A DNA stretch of 64,000 nucleotides from Lachnospiraceae bacterium (GTDB taxonomy: Bacteria > Bacillota > Clostridia > Lachnospirales > Lachnospiraceae). The notes beneath the pieces were generated by a model. It searched no databases. It was not told the DNA's origin and saw only the letters and a program-made list of their open reading frames with translations. The stretch lies in assembly GCA_017450065.1 (NCBI GenBank), contig JAFSYI010000054.1, positions 1-64,000 of the forward strand. Reading direction: 5' to 3'. Positions 17,687-27,017 of the stretch are shown here, one piece after another; position 1 is the stretch's first letter, and every line of letters starts with the position of its first letter. Position numbers and translations under genes: made by a program.

Positions 17687-18928
17687 TTACAATATCTCGC
17701 TCTGATCATCTCCCTGGTTTGTCACAGGATCGGAATTCTCTTCATATTCATAATATCCGTCGTCGAAATTCTCTTCGTAATATTCCCCGCCGGATTCGTC
17801 TTCTTCATAGGAATCGTAGTATTCTTCTTCCTCATAATCATTATCGGTTTCTTCAGTTTCATCCTCCTCAGCCATACTTCTTCTTGAAGATCCCGAACCG
17901 GTCGCACCTCTTTCCCTTCGTCCGGTTTCATCCGTATCTGTATCAGGCTGCGTCGTATCTTCGGGTTTCTCTGCCGGCACCTCTTCCTGCTCTGCAGATT
18001 CCTCTGCAGTATCCTCTTCGTAAGAAGCTTCTTCCGGATACTCTTCCTCTTCTTCAATATAGGTTTCTTCAATGTTTTCATCTTCTATATAAAAATAGTC
18101 TTCTTCAGATTCCACCCCATATCCGTCTTCCGGTTCCTCATCATATTCCCCGTTCTCTTCTTCATAATCATATTCGTCGGTGTACTCCTCCCAGTAATAT
18201 TCGTCACCGTAGTTTTCGAAGTGCTCGAACATGAATTCATCCCAGGCACCCGACTGCCATGCCCACACTCCTCCTGCTCCCAGAAGAACGAATACTCCCG
18301 AAGCAGCCGCAATAACCGGCCATTTCTTTATCTTCTTTTTTCCGTCTGTCTTTTCAACAGATTCCACAGGTCTGCCTGCCTTTCCGGCAGCTTTTTTCTC
18401 TTCCTTTTTTGCCCTGTTTATTCTCTTCAGTTCTTCACGTCCGGCCTTTTTTTCGGATCTTTGCTGTTTTTTAAGTTCTTTCCCGGTCAGAGGAATATTA
18501 TTTTCTTTATCTTCTGCTTTTGCCGGATGTTCTGCGGTTACTTCCTTCCCGGCTTCTGTCTCCGTTATTCCGTTACCGGTTGTTTTTTCCACGGCTTCAG
18601 GCTCTGCCGTCCTGTTTCCGTTTGCTGTTTCCCTGGTTTCAGGCTCTGCCGGCCCGTTGCCGGTTGCTGTTTCCTTAACTTCAGGCTCTGCTGTCCGGTC
18701 TGCCGTATCCGTTTTCTTAATATCGGATACTTTGCTTACGGATGCTGTGGCGGCTTCTTCCTTAACCTTTTCCTTTTCTTCCTTCGTCCAAAGCATCCAG
18801 GAATCGGTATCTACTTCTGTATCAAACAAAAGTACATCTTTGCAGTTCGGACATTTGACTTTTTTTCCCGATGCTTTTATCTTATAAACCTTATTGCATT
18901 TTGAACATATGTATATATAATTATCCAT
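17687..18928 (-). CDS. Zinc-ribbon, single-span membrane protein with acidic tail
   Basis: 413 residues, function unknown. An N-terminal zinc ribbon has CSKC (residues 8-11) and CPNC (27-30). Residues about 60-200 are low-complexity with about four imperfect 15-residue units of the AEPExxETxxGNG type, then a Lys-rich stretch. A transmembrane segment (WPVIAAASGVFVLLGAGG) lies near 215-235. The C-terminal 170 residues are very acidic and rich in Glu, Asp, Tyr and Ser, presumably outside the cell if the zinc ribbon is cytoplasmic. It is the first gene of a two-gene unit with the AAA+ ATPase. The same plan (N-terminal zinc ribbon, one span, low-complexity region) recurs in 30187-32034. Confidence 0.8.
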   Translation of the reverse strand: MDNYIYICSKCNKVYKIKASGKKVKCPNCKDVLLFDTEVDTDSWMLWTKEEKEKVKEEAATASVSKVSDIKKTDTADRTAEPEVKETATGNGPAEPETRETANGNRTAEPEAVEKTTGNGITETEAGKEVTAEHPAKAEDKENNIPLTGKELKKQQRSEKKAGREELKRINRAKKEEKKAAGKAGRPVESVEKTDGKKKIKKWPVIAAASGVFVLLGAGGVWAWQSGAWDEFMFEHFENYGDEYYWEEYTDEYDYEEENGEYDEEPEDGYGVESEEDYFYIEDENIEETYIEEEEEYPEEASYEEDTAEESAEQEEVPAEKPEDTTQPDTDTDETGRRERGATGSGSSRRSMAEEDETEETDNDYEEEEYYDSYEEDESGGEYYEENFDDGYYEYEENSDPVTNQGDDQSEIL

Positions 18929-18985
18929 CGGTTGTTTCTTTATATCTCCTCATCAGGCTTTCTTATTCGCACAATATCATCTAAG

Positions 18986-18994
18986 AGTATAACA
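18986..18994 (-). promoter_or_regulatory. Candidate extended -10 promoter for zinc-ribbon/AAA+ pair
   Basis: The minus strand reads TGTTATACT, an extended -10 element, just downstream of the gapA terminator and about 58 bases before the zinc-ribbon gene. No clear -35. Confidence 0.4.
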
Positions 18995-19004
18995 CAACAT
19001 ATTT

Positions 19005-19032
19005 AAAGGGGATACTGAAAAGTATCCCCTTT
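19005..19032 (-). terminator. Hairpin terminator after gapA
   Basis: Perfect 11-bp stem AAAGGGGATAC / GTATCCCCTTT with a 6-base loop between gapA and the zinc-ribbon gene. The T-tract after it is short. Confidence 0.75.
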
Positions 19033-19096
19033 ATTTCAGTTATATGATTCATCAGTTATGAGCCGGTAATATTTACACCGACCCGTTTAAGACCGA

Positions 19097-20098
19097 TCAG
19101 CCAAGCTCAGCGAAGTACTTGATAGTACGAACCATCTGAGATGTGTAGCTGTTCTCGTTGTCATACCATGAAACAACCTGTACAAGATTGTCAGCGCCAA
19201 CCATTGTCTGGGTAGCATCGAAGATAGATCCATAGGTTGATCCGATGATATCTGAAGAAACGATCTCATCCTCATTGTATCCGAATGACTCAGAAGATGC
19301 TGCCTTCATAGCTGCATTGATCTCTTCCTTTGTAACGCTCTTCTCTACTGTTGCAACAAGGATAGTTGTTGAACCGGTAGGAGTGGGAACACGCTGTGCG
19401 GAACCGATAAGCTTACCGTTAAGTTCGGGAATAACAAGACCGATAGCCTTTGCAGCACCTGTTGAGTTGGGAACGATGTTGATAGCGCCTGCACGTGATC
19501 TTCTGAGATCGCCCTTTCTCTGAGGTCCGTCAAGGATCATCTGATCGCCTGTATATGCATGGATAGTGCTCATGATACCTGACTTGATCGTAGCAAGGTC
19601 ATTAAGAGCCTTAGCCATAGGTGCAAGACAGTTTGTTGTACATGAAGCAGCTGAAATGATCTTGTCATCCTTGGTAAGTGTTGTATGGTTAACGTTGTAA
19701 ACGATGGTAGGAAGATCGTTTCCTGCGGGTGCGGAAATAACAACCTTCTTGGCGCCTGCGTTGATATGAGCCTGAGCCTTCTCCTTGGATGTATAGAAAC
19801 CTGAGCACTCAAGAACAACGTCTACATCAAGATCCTTCCAAGGACAGTTATTTGCATCGGGCTCCTTGTAGATCTTAAGGGTCTTGCCGTCAACTGTGAT
19901 GGAATCCTCGCCTGCCGAAACCTTATCAGCCAATGCATACTTACCCTGAGCGCTGTCATACTTAAGAAGATGAGCCAGCATCTTGGGTGTTGTAAGATCG
20001 TTGATAGCTACTACCTCGTATCCCTCTGCACCAAACATCTGCCTGAATGCAAGACGACCGATACGACCGAAACCGTTAATTGCTACTTTTACTGCCAT
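19097..20098 (-). CDS. gapA: Glyceraldehyde-3-phosphate dehydrogenase (type I)
   Basis: NAD-dependent oxidation and phosphorylation of glyceraldehyde 3-phosphate in glycolysis. The 333-residue length is normal. The N-terminal Rossmann motif is INGFGRIGR, the catalytic Cys lies in [12 protein letters not shown], and phosphate-binding residues are in [15 protein letters not shown]. The C-terminus has the usual WYDNENSY. A strong AGGAGG lies 9 bases before the ATG. It has its own terminator, so it is probably monocistronic although pgk and tpiA follow on the same strand. Confidence 0.98.
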   Translation of the reverse strand: MAVKVAINGFGRIGRLAFRQMFGAEGYEVVAINDLTTPKMLAHLLKYDSAQGKYALADKVSAGEDSITVDGKTLKIYKEPDANNCPWKDLDVDVVLECSGFYTSKEKAQAHINAGAKKVVISAPAGNDLPTIVYNVNHTTLTKDDKIISAASCTTNCLAPMAKALNDLATIKSGIMSTIHAYTGDQMILDGPQRKGDLRRSRAGAINIVPNSTGAAKAIGLVIPELNGKLIGSAQRVPTPTGSTTILVATVEKSVTKEEINAAMKAASSESFGYNEDEIVSSDIIGSTYGSIFDATQTMVGADNLVQVVSWYDNENSYTSQMVRTIKYFAELG

Positions 20099-20129
20099 TT
20101 TTTATTCCTCCTAGAAAAATATTCATCAA

Positions 20130-20146
20130 GTGCGCACCATGCGCAC
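20130..20146. promoter_or_regulatory. Short palindrome in gapA upstream region
   Basis: GTGCGC-ACCAT-GCGCAC lies about 35 bases before gapA, immediately downstream (minus strand) of a TTGACA hexamer at 20151-20156. No matching -10 is found at 16-18 bases from that hexamer. It could be an operator or leader hairpin. Confidence 0.35.
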
Positions 20147-20273
20147 AGATTGTCAACAAATATTTTAACTGTTACAGCCATAAAATACAAGAGTAAATAT
20201 GGATTATTTATCAATTGTCAGGTTTTGTACCTTTAATTACGGACTGTCCGGCGGATGTCATCTTACCTTCCGC

Positions 20274-21116
20274 TCACTTTAAAAGGGATATAAATTCCGG
20301 TTTCCTGTCTTTGAATATACAGTAATATGTGTATCCCAGATCAAGCAGAAGCTTTTCCGCTCTCGCGAAATCATAAGCCACGGATCCGGGGGTATGTGCA
20401 TCTGAGCCTACGGTTATTATCTCACCGCCAAGCTCATGATAACGCCTTAGTATATCGGTGGACGGATTGGGTTCATTTCCGAGCTTTCTAAAGCCTGCCG
20501 TGTTTATCTCTATCCCCTTTCCCCGTTTTATAAGCTGTCTTAATATTTCATCGATGATTTCGGCGTGATCCTTATAGAAATAATCTCTGTTTTTATTTGT
20601 ACCGTATCTGACTATATAATCAAGATGACCGAACACATCATATCCGTCAAAACGGCAGATGCTTTCCAGTTCATTCTCGAAATAGGTGTGAAAAGCCTCC
20701 CTGTCTGTCATATCCGCAAAATTCTCCGGATAATATACATCCGCTCCGTTCATAAGATGCTGGGAGCCTATTATGAAATCAAAAGGATACTCCGATGCAC
20801 ACTTCCTGTTATGTTCCGAAAGATGCGGCTGAAAACCGTATTCCACACCAAATCTTATATCTATCCTGTCCTTATATGCATCCCTGCACTCCATACAGTG
20901 CTTATAATAGGCCTCCGTATCAAGTAAAAAGAGAGCTTTGCCCACCGGTGCCCCTCCCTTTTTAACTCCGTCATCCTCAGGCCAGTCCTTATCCATATGC
21001 TCCGTAAAGCAGATATACTTAAGACCCGCCTCAACGGCCGCCTCTATCTGCTGCTCCATAGGAGTATCGGAGTCCTCCGAATGCGCTGAATGCATATGAA
21101 AATCCGCTTTTATCAT
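20274..21116 (-). CDS. PHP-domain histidinol-phosphatase
   Basis: 280 residues of the PHP phosphoesterase fold. The metal motif FHMHSAHSED is at residues 6-15, followed by a TEH motif near 38, a GVEYGF segment, and late metal ligands in VGSDAHTPG. This matches the HisK/HisJ-type histidinol-phosphate phosphatase that makes histidinol in histidine synthesis. Other PHP phosphatases are not excluded, since no other his gene is in the window. Its ATG overlaps the stop of the cysteine desulfurase gene by one base (TAATG), implying translational coupling. Confidence 0.85.
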   Translation of the reverse strand: MIKADFHMHSAHSEDSDTPMEQQIEAAVEAGLKYICFTEHMDKDWPEDDGVKKGGAPVGKALFLLDTEAYYKHCMECRDAYKDRIDIRFGVEYGFQPHLSEHNRKCASEYPFDFIIGSQHLMNGADVYYPENFADMTDREAFHTYFENELESICRFDGYDVFGHLDYIVRYGTNKNRDYFYKDHAEIIDEILRQLIKRGKGIEINTAGFRKLGNEPNPSTDILRRYHELGGEIITVGSDAHTPGSVAYDFARAEKLLLDLGYTYYCIFKDRKPEFISLLK

Positions 21117-22339
21117 TATTGCTCACTCCTTTGCAAAACTCTTCCGAGGATATTAAAAAGACCGTCTATTTCCTTTTCGCTGTTATCCTCATTCATTGAG
21201 ATCCGCACCGTTGAACCGATCTCATTTCTGTCAAGCCCTATAGCCTTAAGCACATGCGAACCGCCATCATCCGGCGAGGCGCAGGCCGCCCCCGCGGATA
21301 TACATATCCCTTCCATTCCGAGTCTTACTATCAGTTCTTCTGCGTCTCTTCCCGGGATCGTCACGCTGAAGATTCCCGGAAGCCTGTCTCTCCATCCGTT
21401 CTTCTCACAGTCCGGTACAGCAGACATGTCTTCTCTGCAGTATCCGTTAAGATGTATCCGCCTGCTGCCCGTCGCAGCTCCGGACTCCTCTTCACTTCTG
21501 CCAAAGTTATATTCATTAAGGCGCTTCAGGAAATAACGGTCGAGTTGCTGTCTCTTTATCAGATTTTTCTCCATATCCGCGTGCGCCTTTACTGCAGCGG
21601 CAGCCATTCCGACAATCCCGGGCACATTCTCAGTGCCGCCTCTTCTGCCCTGCTCCTGCGCTCCTCCGTGTATAAGCGGCAATAGCTTAAAGCGCTCGTT
21701 TACATACAGAAATCCGGTTCCCTTGGGGCCGCCGAACTTATGCGCACTTGCGGACAGCATATCTATGTTCATTAATCTTACGTTAATGGGAATATGTCCG
21801 TATGCAGCCACAGCATCGACATGAAATACAAGTCCGTGATCATGTGCTGTTTTCCCGATATCCGTAACCGGCTGAACAGTCCCAAGCTCGTTATTTACAA
21901 GCATTACTGAAACAAAGGACGTATTCCTGCGGATCTGTCTTTCAATCTCCCCGGGCATAACAGTCCCGGATACGTTCGGGTTTACATAACTTATGCTGCA
22001 TCCGGACCGTTCCAGCCATCTGCAGGTATTTAATACAGCATGGTGTTCAAAGGATGTGGTTATCATATGAAAAGCGGCAGAAGACGGACCGGATCCGGCA
22101 AAGGATCTTATTGCCCAGTTATCCGCTTCGGTCCCGCCGCTTGTGAAATATATTTCGGAAGGATGAGCGCCTATCGTCCGGGCTATTTCTTCTCTTGCTC
22201 CGGCAACTGCCCTTTTAGCCTCAAGTCCAAGGTCATAGATACCTCCGGGATTACCGTAGGAATCTTTGAGAAACGGCAGCATGGCCTCCAAAGCCTCATC
22301 ACTCAGCCTTGTCGTTGCCGCATTGTCCATGTATATCAT
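21116..22339 (-). CDS. Cysteine desulfurase, NifS/IscS family
   Basis: 407-residue PLP enzyme that takes sulfur from cysteine for Fe-S clusters or tRNA thiolation. Motifs: N-terminal MDNAATT; the cofactor-site segment YFTSGGTEADN; the Asp/His region HVDAVAAYGHIPI; the PLP Lys in SAHKFGGPKGTGF; and the catalytic Cys loop SAGAACASPDDGGSHVLKA, which has the long mobile-loop form typical of NifS-like proteins. It overlaps the upstream HD-GYP gene by 4 bases (ATGA). No scaffold (iscU/nifU) or mnmA/thiI partner is adjacent. Confidence 0.95.
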   Translation of the reverse strand: MIYMDNAATTRLSDEALEAMLPFLKDSYGNPGGIYDLGLEAKRAVAGAREEIARTIGAHPSEIYFTSGGTEADNWAIRSFAGSGPSSAAFHMITTSFEHHAVLNTCRWLERSGCSISYVNPNVSGTVMPGEIERQIRRNTSFVSVMLVNNELGTVQPVTDIGKTAHDHGLVFHVDAVAAYGHIPINVRLMNIDMLSASAHKFGGPKGTGFLYVNERFKLLPLIHGGAQEQGRRGGTENVPGIVGMAAAAVKAHADMEKNLIKRQQLDRYFLKRLNEYNFGRSEEESGAATGSRRIHLNGYCREDMSAVPDCEKNGWRDRLPGIFSVTIPGRDAEELIVRLGMEGICISAGAACASPDDGGSHVLKAIGLDRNEIGSTVRISMNEDNSEKEIDGLFNILGRVLQRSEQ

Positions 22340-24750
22340 TTTCTGTGAATCCTTATATCTGTCAGAGCAACCTGGTCGCCCGTCAGGGAAAGATAAAGCT
22401 TATTCACCGTATCATCCATTATCTCTGTTACGCTGATTACCTGAAGCCCGAGGTTTACAGTACTTACCTTGATCTTATTTCCTTCCCTTTTAAGCGAAAA
22501 AGTATATTCAAGTCCTTCTTTGTTCTTCTGCTTCCACTCATCCCATCCGCCAAAATCATTATCCATATTGACCATTATCCGGATTTTGGCTTTATCATCC
22601 GATTCCCAGTTCTCACCATCCGGCCTGATAAGTACAAACTCCCTGAAGCCCGGACCGTTGATCTTTCCGTCATCGGAATAGTATATGCTGATATACGGAC
22701 AGTGCCATACCAGTCTTGCCGTAGGCAGGCTCATTGAATGGAAGGTTACATCCATATCATCGGATATTTCTATGCCTTCACTTGCCATCGATCTCCAGCC
22801 GTCTATCTGCACATTTGGTATATCTCCTTCCGGACCGTCTATGTACGTTATCTCTTCTGCTATCCTTCTGATGTAACCGTCCGGGATCTCATCTTTCTCC
22901 TTAATTATCTCCACCCTGTCTATCTCACAGTACTCTCCCGTCAGTCCGATGTAGGCGAATCTGGCGCTGTCAGGCAGCGCAATGATAAACTCCAGTGTCT
23001 GTAAATGACTCTTTATCCTTATTAAGGCATGATCCTTCTTCCTTACCCCCTCTATATCGTAAAATACGCCTTCCTTATGTGCCCTTATCCAGTCCTTTTC
23101 CGAAAAATCCCTGTGCTTTTCGACCGTTGCCTCTATCTTCCTTGCACCACGGCATACATACTTTCCGTCAAACCTGATCTCAGCATATTCATAATAGAGA
23201 AGATCCTTTTTCTTGTAATCATCATAATAAACACGCCCGTCCAGAGAATCGAACAGTACAATAGACGGTATATATACAGCATCCTCATGACCATCCCTGA
23301 TCTTACTCCTCATGTAAATTTTCGTAATACGGGGATTAACAAGAATACCTTCGGATATCTCTGATCTGTATTCCTCGTATTCTACGCTGTTTCTGCCTCC
23401 GAGCTCCTTTATCTCCTCCTTCTCCTTCATCTCATATTCAGTATCAAGATCTATAAGATGAAGCATTATCTTGGCAAATTCCGGATCAAACTGACTGTCC
23501 ATACCCTTAACGAATTCCTCACGTACCTTATCCTGCGGGATAGGATCCCTGTAACTCCTCTTTGAGGTCATCGCATCATATGCATCCGCCACGGCTATTA
23601 TCCTTGCTATCGCCGGAATGTCTTCTCCCTTCAGATGATCCGGATATCCGTGTCCGTCATATCTCTCATGATGGAAATGCGCCCCGATGCTCAGATAAGG
23701 CGACCTCACTATACTGGAAAGGATCTGGTTACCTATTGTCGGATGTGTCTTTATGACTCCGAACTCCTCATCCGTAAGCTTACCTTCTTTGTTAATTATA
23801 TGATCCGGAATTCCTATCTTTCCAACATCATGAAGCAGCGCGGAATAATACACCTCCTCACACATTTCATCATCCCAGCCTGCTGCCCTTGCTATCTTCT
23901 CCGAATACTCCGCAACACGTGTGGAATGACCGTGGGTATATTTATCCTTGGCATCAATTGCGGATGCCAGTGCCTGAGCCGTCTGTTCAAAGAGAAGCTT
24001 TGTATGCTTCTGTTCCTCTCTGAGAAGGTCAATCTCCATCCTGTTGGCTTTATCTGCAGTATCATTAAGATCGATAAATGCGAGTATATACAAAAGTATG
24101 GAAAATACTGCAATAGTAATGTTTACAAGGGAAAAGCCGTATGCGAATACCTGAAGCAGCGATATAAGGAACGGAACCAGTGCAAACAGGAAAAGCGACC
24201 ACCTCAGCCTTATCCTCAGTCCTTTTGAATACTGTATTATTATGGAGAGATCTATCGCAAGAATAAACAGAGGAATAATGAAGCTGATAAAGAACCCGCC
24301 GGTTCTCTGATAATGATTGGTGGAATCAAAGGTGTAATACAGATCCGTAAACTGCGAAACGAAAATAAGTATCACACCGATGGCCGAACAGATATCGCAC
24401 AGTTTAAATCTTCCCGGAAGTTTCTTCATATCAGCTTCATATACATACAGATCCTTCATATACATGTTAAATCCGTAAATGACAGCTATTGTAAAAAAAT
24501 ACACAAAAAAGTTGGATATCCGTACCATGTAATACCCGAGCTCAGAGGTATTTCCGCGATAAATATAAGCATATCTGTCGAAAACGAGCAGCATCGCACA
24601 AGAAAGCTCCAGAATAATGAGAGCCTTCTTGCGGCTTTTCGAAAGGATCTTTGTCACATAAACAAATACCGCCTGCATAATACATATACCACTGAGTATA
24701 AGCATTAGATTCAGTTGTAATTCCCTCAAATATGTGATCATGCCCTGCAT
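22336..24750 (-). CDS. Membrane HD-GYP c-di-GMP phosphodiesterase with C-terminal beta domain
   Basis: 804 residues. Residues 1-240 contain about seven hydrophobic spans, a 7TM-type sensor. A short coiled segment leads to an HD-GYP domain (about 255-440) with HDVGKIGIPDHI near 303 and HHERYDGHGYP near 358, so the metal and GYP residues are intact and hydrolysis of c-di-GMP is likely. Residues about 450-804 form an unusual extension of about 350 residues, rich in beta strands and aromatic residues. Its last 140 residues (GWRSMAS through SLTGDQVALTDIRI) look like a concanavalin/jellyroll-type fold, by impression only. It sits in a tight run: esterase 33 bases upstream, cysteine desulfurase overlapping downstream. 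Confidence 0.9.
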   Translation of the reverse strand: MQGMITYLRELQLNLMLILSGICIMQAVFVYVTKILSKSRKKALIILELSCAMLLVFDRYAYIYRGNTSELGYYMVRISNFFVYFFTIAVIYGFNMYMKDLYVYEADMKKLPGRFKLCDICSAIGVILIFVSQFTDLYYTFDSTNHYQRTGGFFISFIIPLFILAIDLSIIIQYSKGLRIRLRWSLFLFALVPFLISLLQVFAYGFSLVNITIAVFSILLYILAFIDLNDTADKANRMEIDLLREEQKHTKLLFEQTAQALASAIDAKDKYTHGHSTRVAEYSEKIARAAGWDDEMCEEVYYSALLHDVGKIGIPDHIINKEGKLTDEEFGVIKTHPTIGNQILSSIVRSPYLSIGAHFHHERYDGHGYPDHLKGEDIPAIARIIAVADAYDAMTSKRSYRDPIPQDKVREEFVKGMDSQFDPEFAKIMLHLIDLDTEYEMKEKEEIKELGGRNSVEYEEYRSEISEGILVNPRITKIYMRSKIRDGHEDAVYIPSIVLFDSLDGRVYYDDYKKKDLLYYEYAEIRFDGKYVCRGARKIEATVEKHRDFSEKDWIRAHKEGVFYDIEGVRKKDHALIRIKSHLQTLEFIIALPDSARFAYIGLTGEYCEIDRVEIIKEKDEIPDGYIRRIAEEITYIDGPEGDIPNVQIDGWRSMASEGIEISDDMDVTFHSMSLPTARLVWHCPYISIYYSDDGKINGPGFREFVLIRPDGENWESDDKAKIRIMVNMDNDFGGWDEWKQKNKEGLEYTFSLKREGNKIKVSTVNLGLQVISVTEIMDDTVNKLYLSLTGDQVALTDIRIHRK

Positions 24751-24783
24751 GATTACACCTCCGTCAACCCCTGATCAAACACT

Positions 24784-25683
24784 TTATATAATATCATCAT
24801 TTCTGCGTTTTAAAAACATCCACTCCCATATTTTCCTGCTTTTTTCATCTGATACCATTACCCAGGAACAGTGCGGGTTAACCCCGATCCTTTCAGACAT
24901 ATATCCGGCTGCATATTCTGTATATCTTAAGTCGGCCTTTTCTCCGGCATATTTCTTTATCCTGTACGTGGATATATCTTTTCCGTCCGCTCCGTATTTA
25001 TCGGCTTCCGCTCCCTGTGACTTCGCAAAATGATCGTAAATATCGGCCGAACCGAGATTGGCAGGCTCATGAATCCTGTCTGTTCTGTATGAAGCCTTCA
25101 CTATGGCATCATCTGCCGCATGTACCATCCATAAAGGGGTAATAAGAAGCCTGTCTATATCCGTCAGTCCGGTGGCGCCGCATATTGAGACGGCTGCGGC
25201 GAAAACTCCCGGAGCCTCTTTTAACAGCTTAAGAAGTCCCACTCCACCGGCACTGTATCCGTATACATAGATCCGCTGTCTGTCAATGTCCTCATGAGTC
25301 CTGGTTACTTCGGCAAGAAGCTCCCATAAGGGTTCTCTTATTTCAGGCATGGCCCAGTGTTTCATCTCTCCGTACTGTGGTGCCAGGACATAGCACGGAT
25401 GTCTGGACTGCATTTCATCTCCCGCAGGATAAGTTCCTATGTCATGCATCGAAAGCTGAATATCATTATCATCCCCTGCCGCATCGGCTCCGTGAAGATA
25501 CAGGACCAGGGGATACTTAAACGTACCGCCGCGGCACAGTCTTTCATCCGGTTTATCCGGTGTGAACAAACGGTACGGAAGCTGTCTGCTGCCATGCCTG
25601 TAGATATGTCTTTCAAATCTTTGGCACAATATATCATTCCCTTTTCCTGCCTTATCCCAATCGGCCGGTAAGATCATCTTCAT
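24784..25683 (-). CDS. Alpha/beta hydrolase, esterase-like, cytoplasmic
   Basis: Serine-hydrolase fold: LVLYLHGADAAGD oxyanion segment, nucleophile elbow GYSAGG, acid Asp in HAADDAIV, and His in NPHCSWV near the C-terminus. It resembles PHB-depolymerase/prolyl-oligopeptidase-like esterases that remove acyl groups from carbohydrates; substrate not known. No signal peptide. The frame could begin at a GTG at 25761, but that has no ribosome site and overlaps xerD by 35 bases. The ATG at 25683 has GGGAG 9 bases upstream and is preferred (299 residues). Confidence 0.8.
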   Translation of the reverse strand: MKMILPADWDKAGKGNDILCQRFERHIYRHGSRQLPYRLFTPDKPDERLCRGGTFKYPLVLYLHGADAAGDDNDIQLSMHDIGTYPAGDEMQSRHPCYVLAPQYGEMKHWAMPEIREPLWELLAEVTRTHEDIDRQRIYVYGYSAGGVGLLKLLKEAPGVFAAAVSICGATGLTDIDRLLITPLWMVHAADDAIVKASYRTDRIHEPANLGSADIYDHFAKSQGAEADKYGADGKDISTYRIKKYAGEKADLRYTEYAAGYMSERIGVNPHCSWVMVSDEKSRKIWEWMFLKRRNDDII

Positions 25684-25726
25684 ACCGCTGCTCTCCCAAC
25701 ACAAGACATCAATACTCAAAAGAGGC

Positions 25727-26611
25727 TCATCCTCTCGGATGAGCCCTGTTATATACTTCACGTATGTGACTGTGATTCATTGCCGCATATATCTGCGTTG
25801 TCGAAATATCCGAATGCCCGAGCATTTCCTGCACAGACCTTAAGTCCGCACCGTTTTCCACGAGATGTGCTGCAAAAGAATGCCTGAGTGTATGCGGAGT
25901 TATATCAGTAGCTATCCCGGCCTGCTTCGCATAATGCTTTATAAGCTTCCAAAATCCCTGCCGGCTCATATGCTGGCCCGAACAGTTGGAAAAAAGAAGC
26001 TTGGAGGATTTGTCGCTGACCATCGCCTCCCGCCCTGTCTTAAGGTATCTGGACAGCGCTTCCCTGGCAGCATTCCCAAAGGGTATCACTCTCTCCTTGT
26101 TCCCCTCCGAGCACAACAGATAGCTCATCTTAAGATTCACATCATCTATTTCCAGATTGATAAGCTCACTCACTCTTATTCCGGTTGCATACAGCAGCTC
26201 AAGCATTGCCTTATCCCTTATATCCTTGGGCGAATCACCTTTGGGCTGCTCCAGCAGCTTTACCACTTCCTCCATTGTAAGTATCTCGGGAAGCTTCTTT
26301 TCTATCTTCGGTGCCTTAAGAAGTACCGAGGGATCCTGCGTGATCATGTCCCGGGAAAGCAGATAATGAAAAAATGCTTTTATCGAGGCTATGCTCCTGG
26401 ATACGGATGAAGGCTTTGCTCCTCCCTCAAGCATATCATCCACATATTCCTTGACTGCTTTTCCTGTTACCTTATCCGGCTCTTTTATTCCCTTTGCGCT
26501 CAAATAGGTGATCAGCTTCTTTAAGTCGCGGTTATAAGACTGGATTGTATTATCGGATGCTTTCTTGATATTATGTAAATATGTTATGAAATCGCTTAAC
26601 GCTTGCTCCAT
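25727..26611 (-). CDS. xerD: Tyrosine site-specific recombinase, XerD family
   Basis: 294 residues. An N-terminal SAM-like core-binding domain (MEQALSDFITYLHNIKK, then NTIQSYNRDL) precedes the catalytic domain: first Arg in YATGIRVSEL, the HxxRH set in HTLRHSFAAHL, GHSDISTTQIY with the late His and the nucleophile Tyr. It acts with XerC to resolve chromosome dimers at dif. The frame is open upstream to 26737, but a promoter with perfect TATAAT lies inside that extension, so the ATG at 26611 is the likely start. First gene of the run to the PHP phosphatase. Confidence 0.93.
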   Translation of the reverse strand: MEQALSDFITYLHNIKKASDNTIQSYNRDLKKLITYLSAKGIKEPDKVTGKAVKEYVDDMLEGGAKPSSVSRSIASIKAFFHYLLSRDMITQDPSVLLKAPKIEKKLPEILTMEEVVKLLEQPKGDSPKDIRDKAMLELLYATGIRVSELINLEIDDVNLKMSYLLCSEGNKERVIPFGNAAREALSRYLKTGREAMVSDKSSKLLFSNCSGQHMSRQGFWKLIKHYAKQAGIATDITPHTLRHSFAAHLVENGADLRSVQEMLGHSDISTTQIYAAMNHSHIREVYNRAHPRG

Positions 26612-26672
26612 AGAATAAAAAATACCCTTCTTCCCATAAAAAAAGCTGGGATCCATGTTCCAGACAAGAACT

Positions 26673-26701
26673 ATTATAATCAGATTTTTCGAGAAAAGCA
26701 A
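26673..26701 (-). promoter_or_regulatory. Promoter for xerD
   Basis: TTGCTT (26696-26701), 17-base spacer, TATAAT (26673-26678) on the minus strand, about 62 bases before the chosen xerD start. Confidence 0.65.
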
Positions 26702-26753
26702 TTGTATTTTTCCGCGAAAAATCGGGCTTTCCGGCATTTCCCATCACATTACG

Positions 26754-26857
26754 CAAGATATTGTTCCATTAAAATCCAAGGCAACAATATCTTGTAAATC
26801 AAAAGTGTAAAAAAAATGCAACTGATTATGTAAATCTTGTTGTTTGGTTTACATAAT
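26754..26857. promoter_or_regulatory. Two perfect inverted repeats in divergent xerD / DUF975 region
   Basis: CAAGATATTGTT / AACAATATCTTG (26754-26765 and 26783-26794, 12 bp, 17-base gap) and ATTATGTAAA / TTTACATAAT (26825-26834 and 26848-26857, 10 bp, 13-base gap). They lie between the two divergent promoters and may be operators. The rest of this 406-base gap holds no gene. Confidence 0.5.
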
Positions 26858-26935
26858 ATTTGCATAATCTTTTCTGTCAACCTTCCCCCTTTTCAAGGAT
26901 ATGACTGCATTTATAACTTTTCTTTCATAATTTCT

Positions 26936-26963
26936 TTGCTTATTCTCTTATATATGATATACT
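26936..26963 (+). promoter_or_regulatory. Promoter for DUF975 gene
   Basis: TTGCTT (26936-26941), 16-base spacer, TATACT (26958-26963), about 55 bases before the start. The GGGAGGAG ribosome site follows. Confidence 0.6.
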
Positions 26964-27017
26964 TTTCGCTGTATTTGTTCTATTAAATATTACAATTCAG
27001 AACAGGGAGGAGATAAT

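Noticed and set aside
18221..18904. Plus-strand Phe/Ser/Cys-rich frames opposite the zinc-ribbon gene
   Set aside because: They are the complement of Glu/Lys-rich codons in the real gene.
26612..26737. N-terminal extension of xerD
   Set aside because: A promoter with perfect TATAAT and a 17-base spacer lies inside it, and XerD proteins normally begin close to MEQALSDF.
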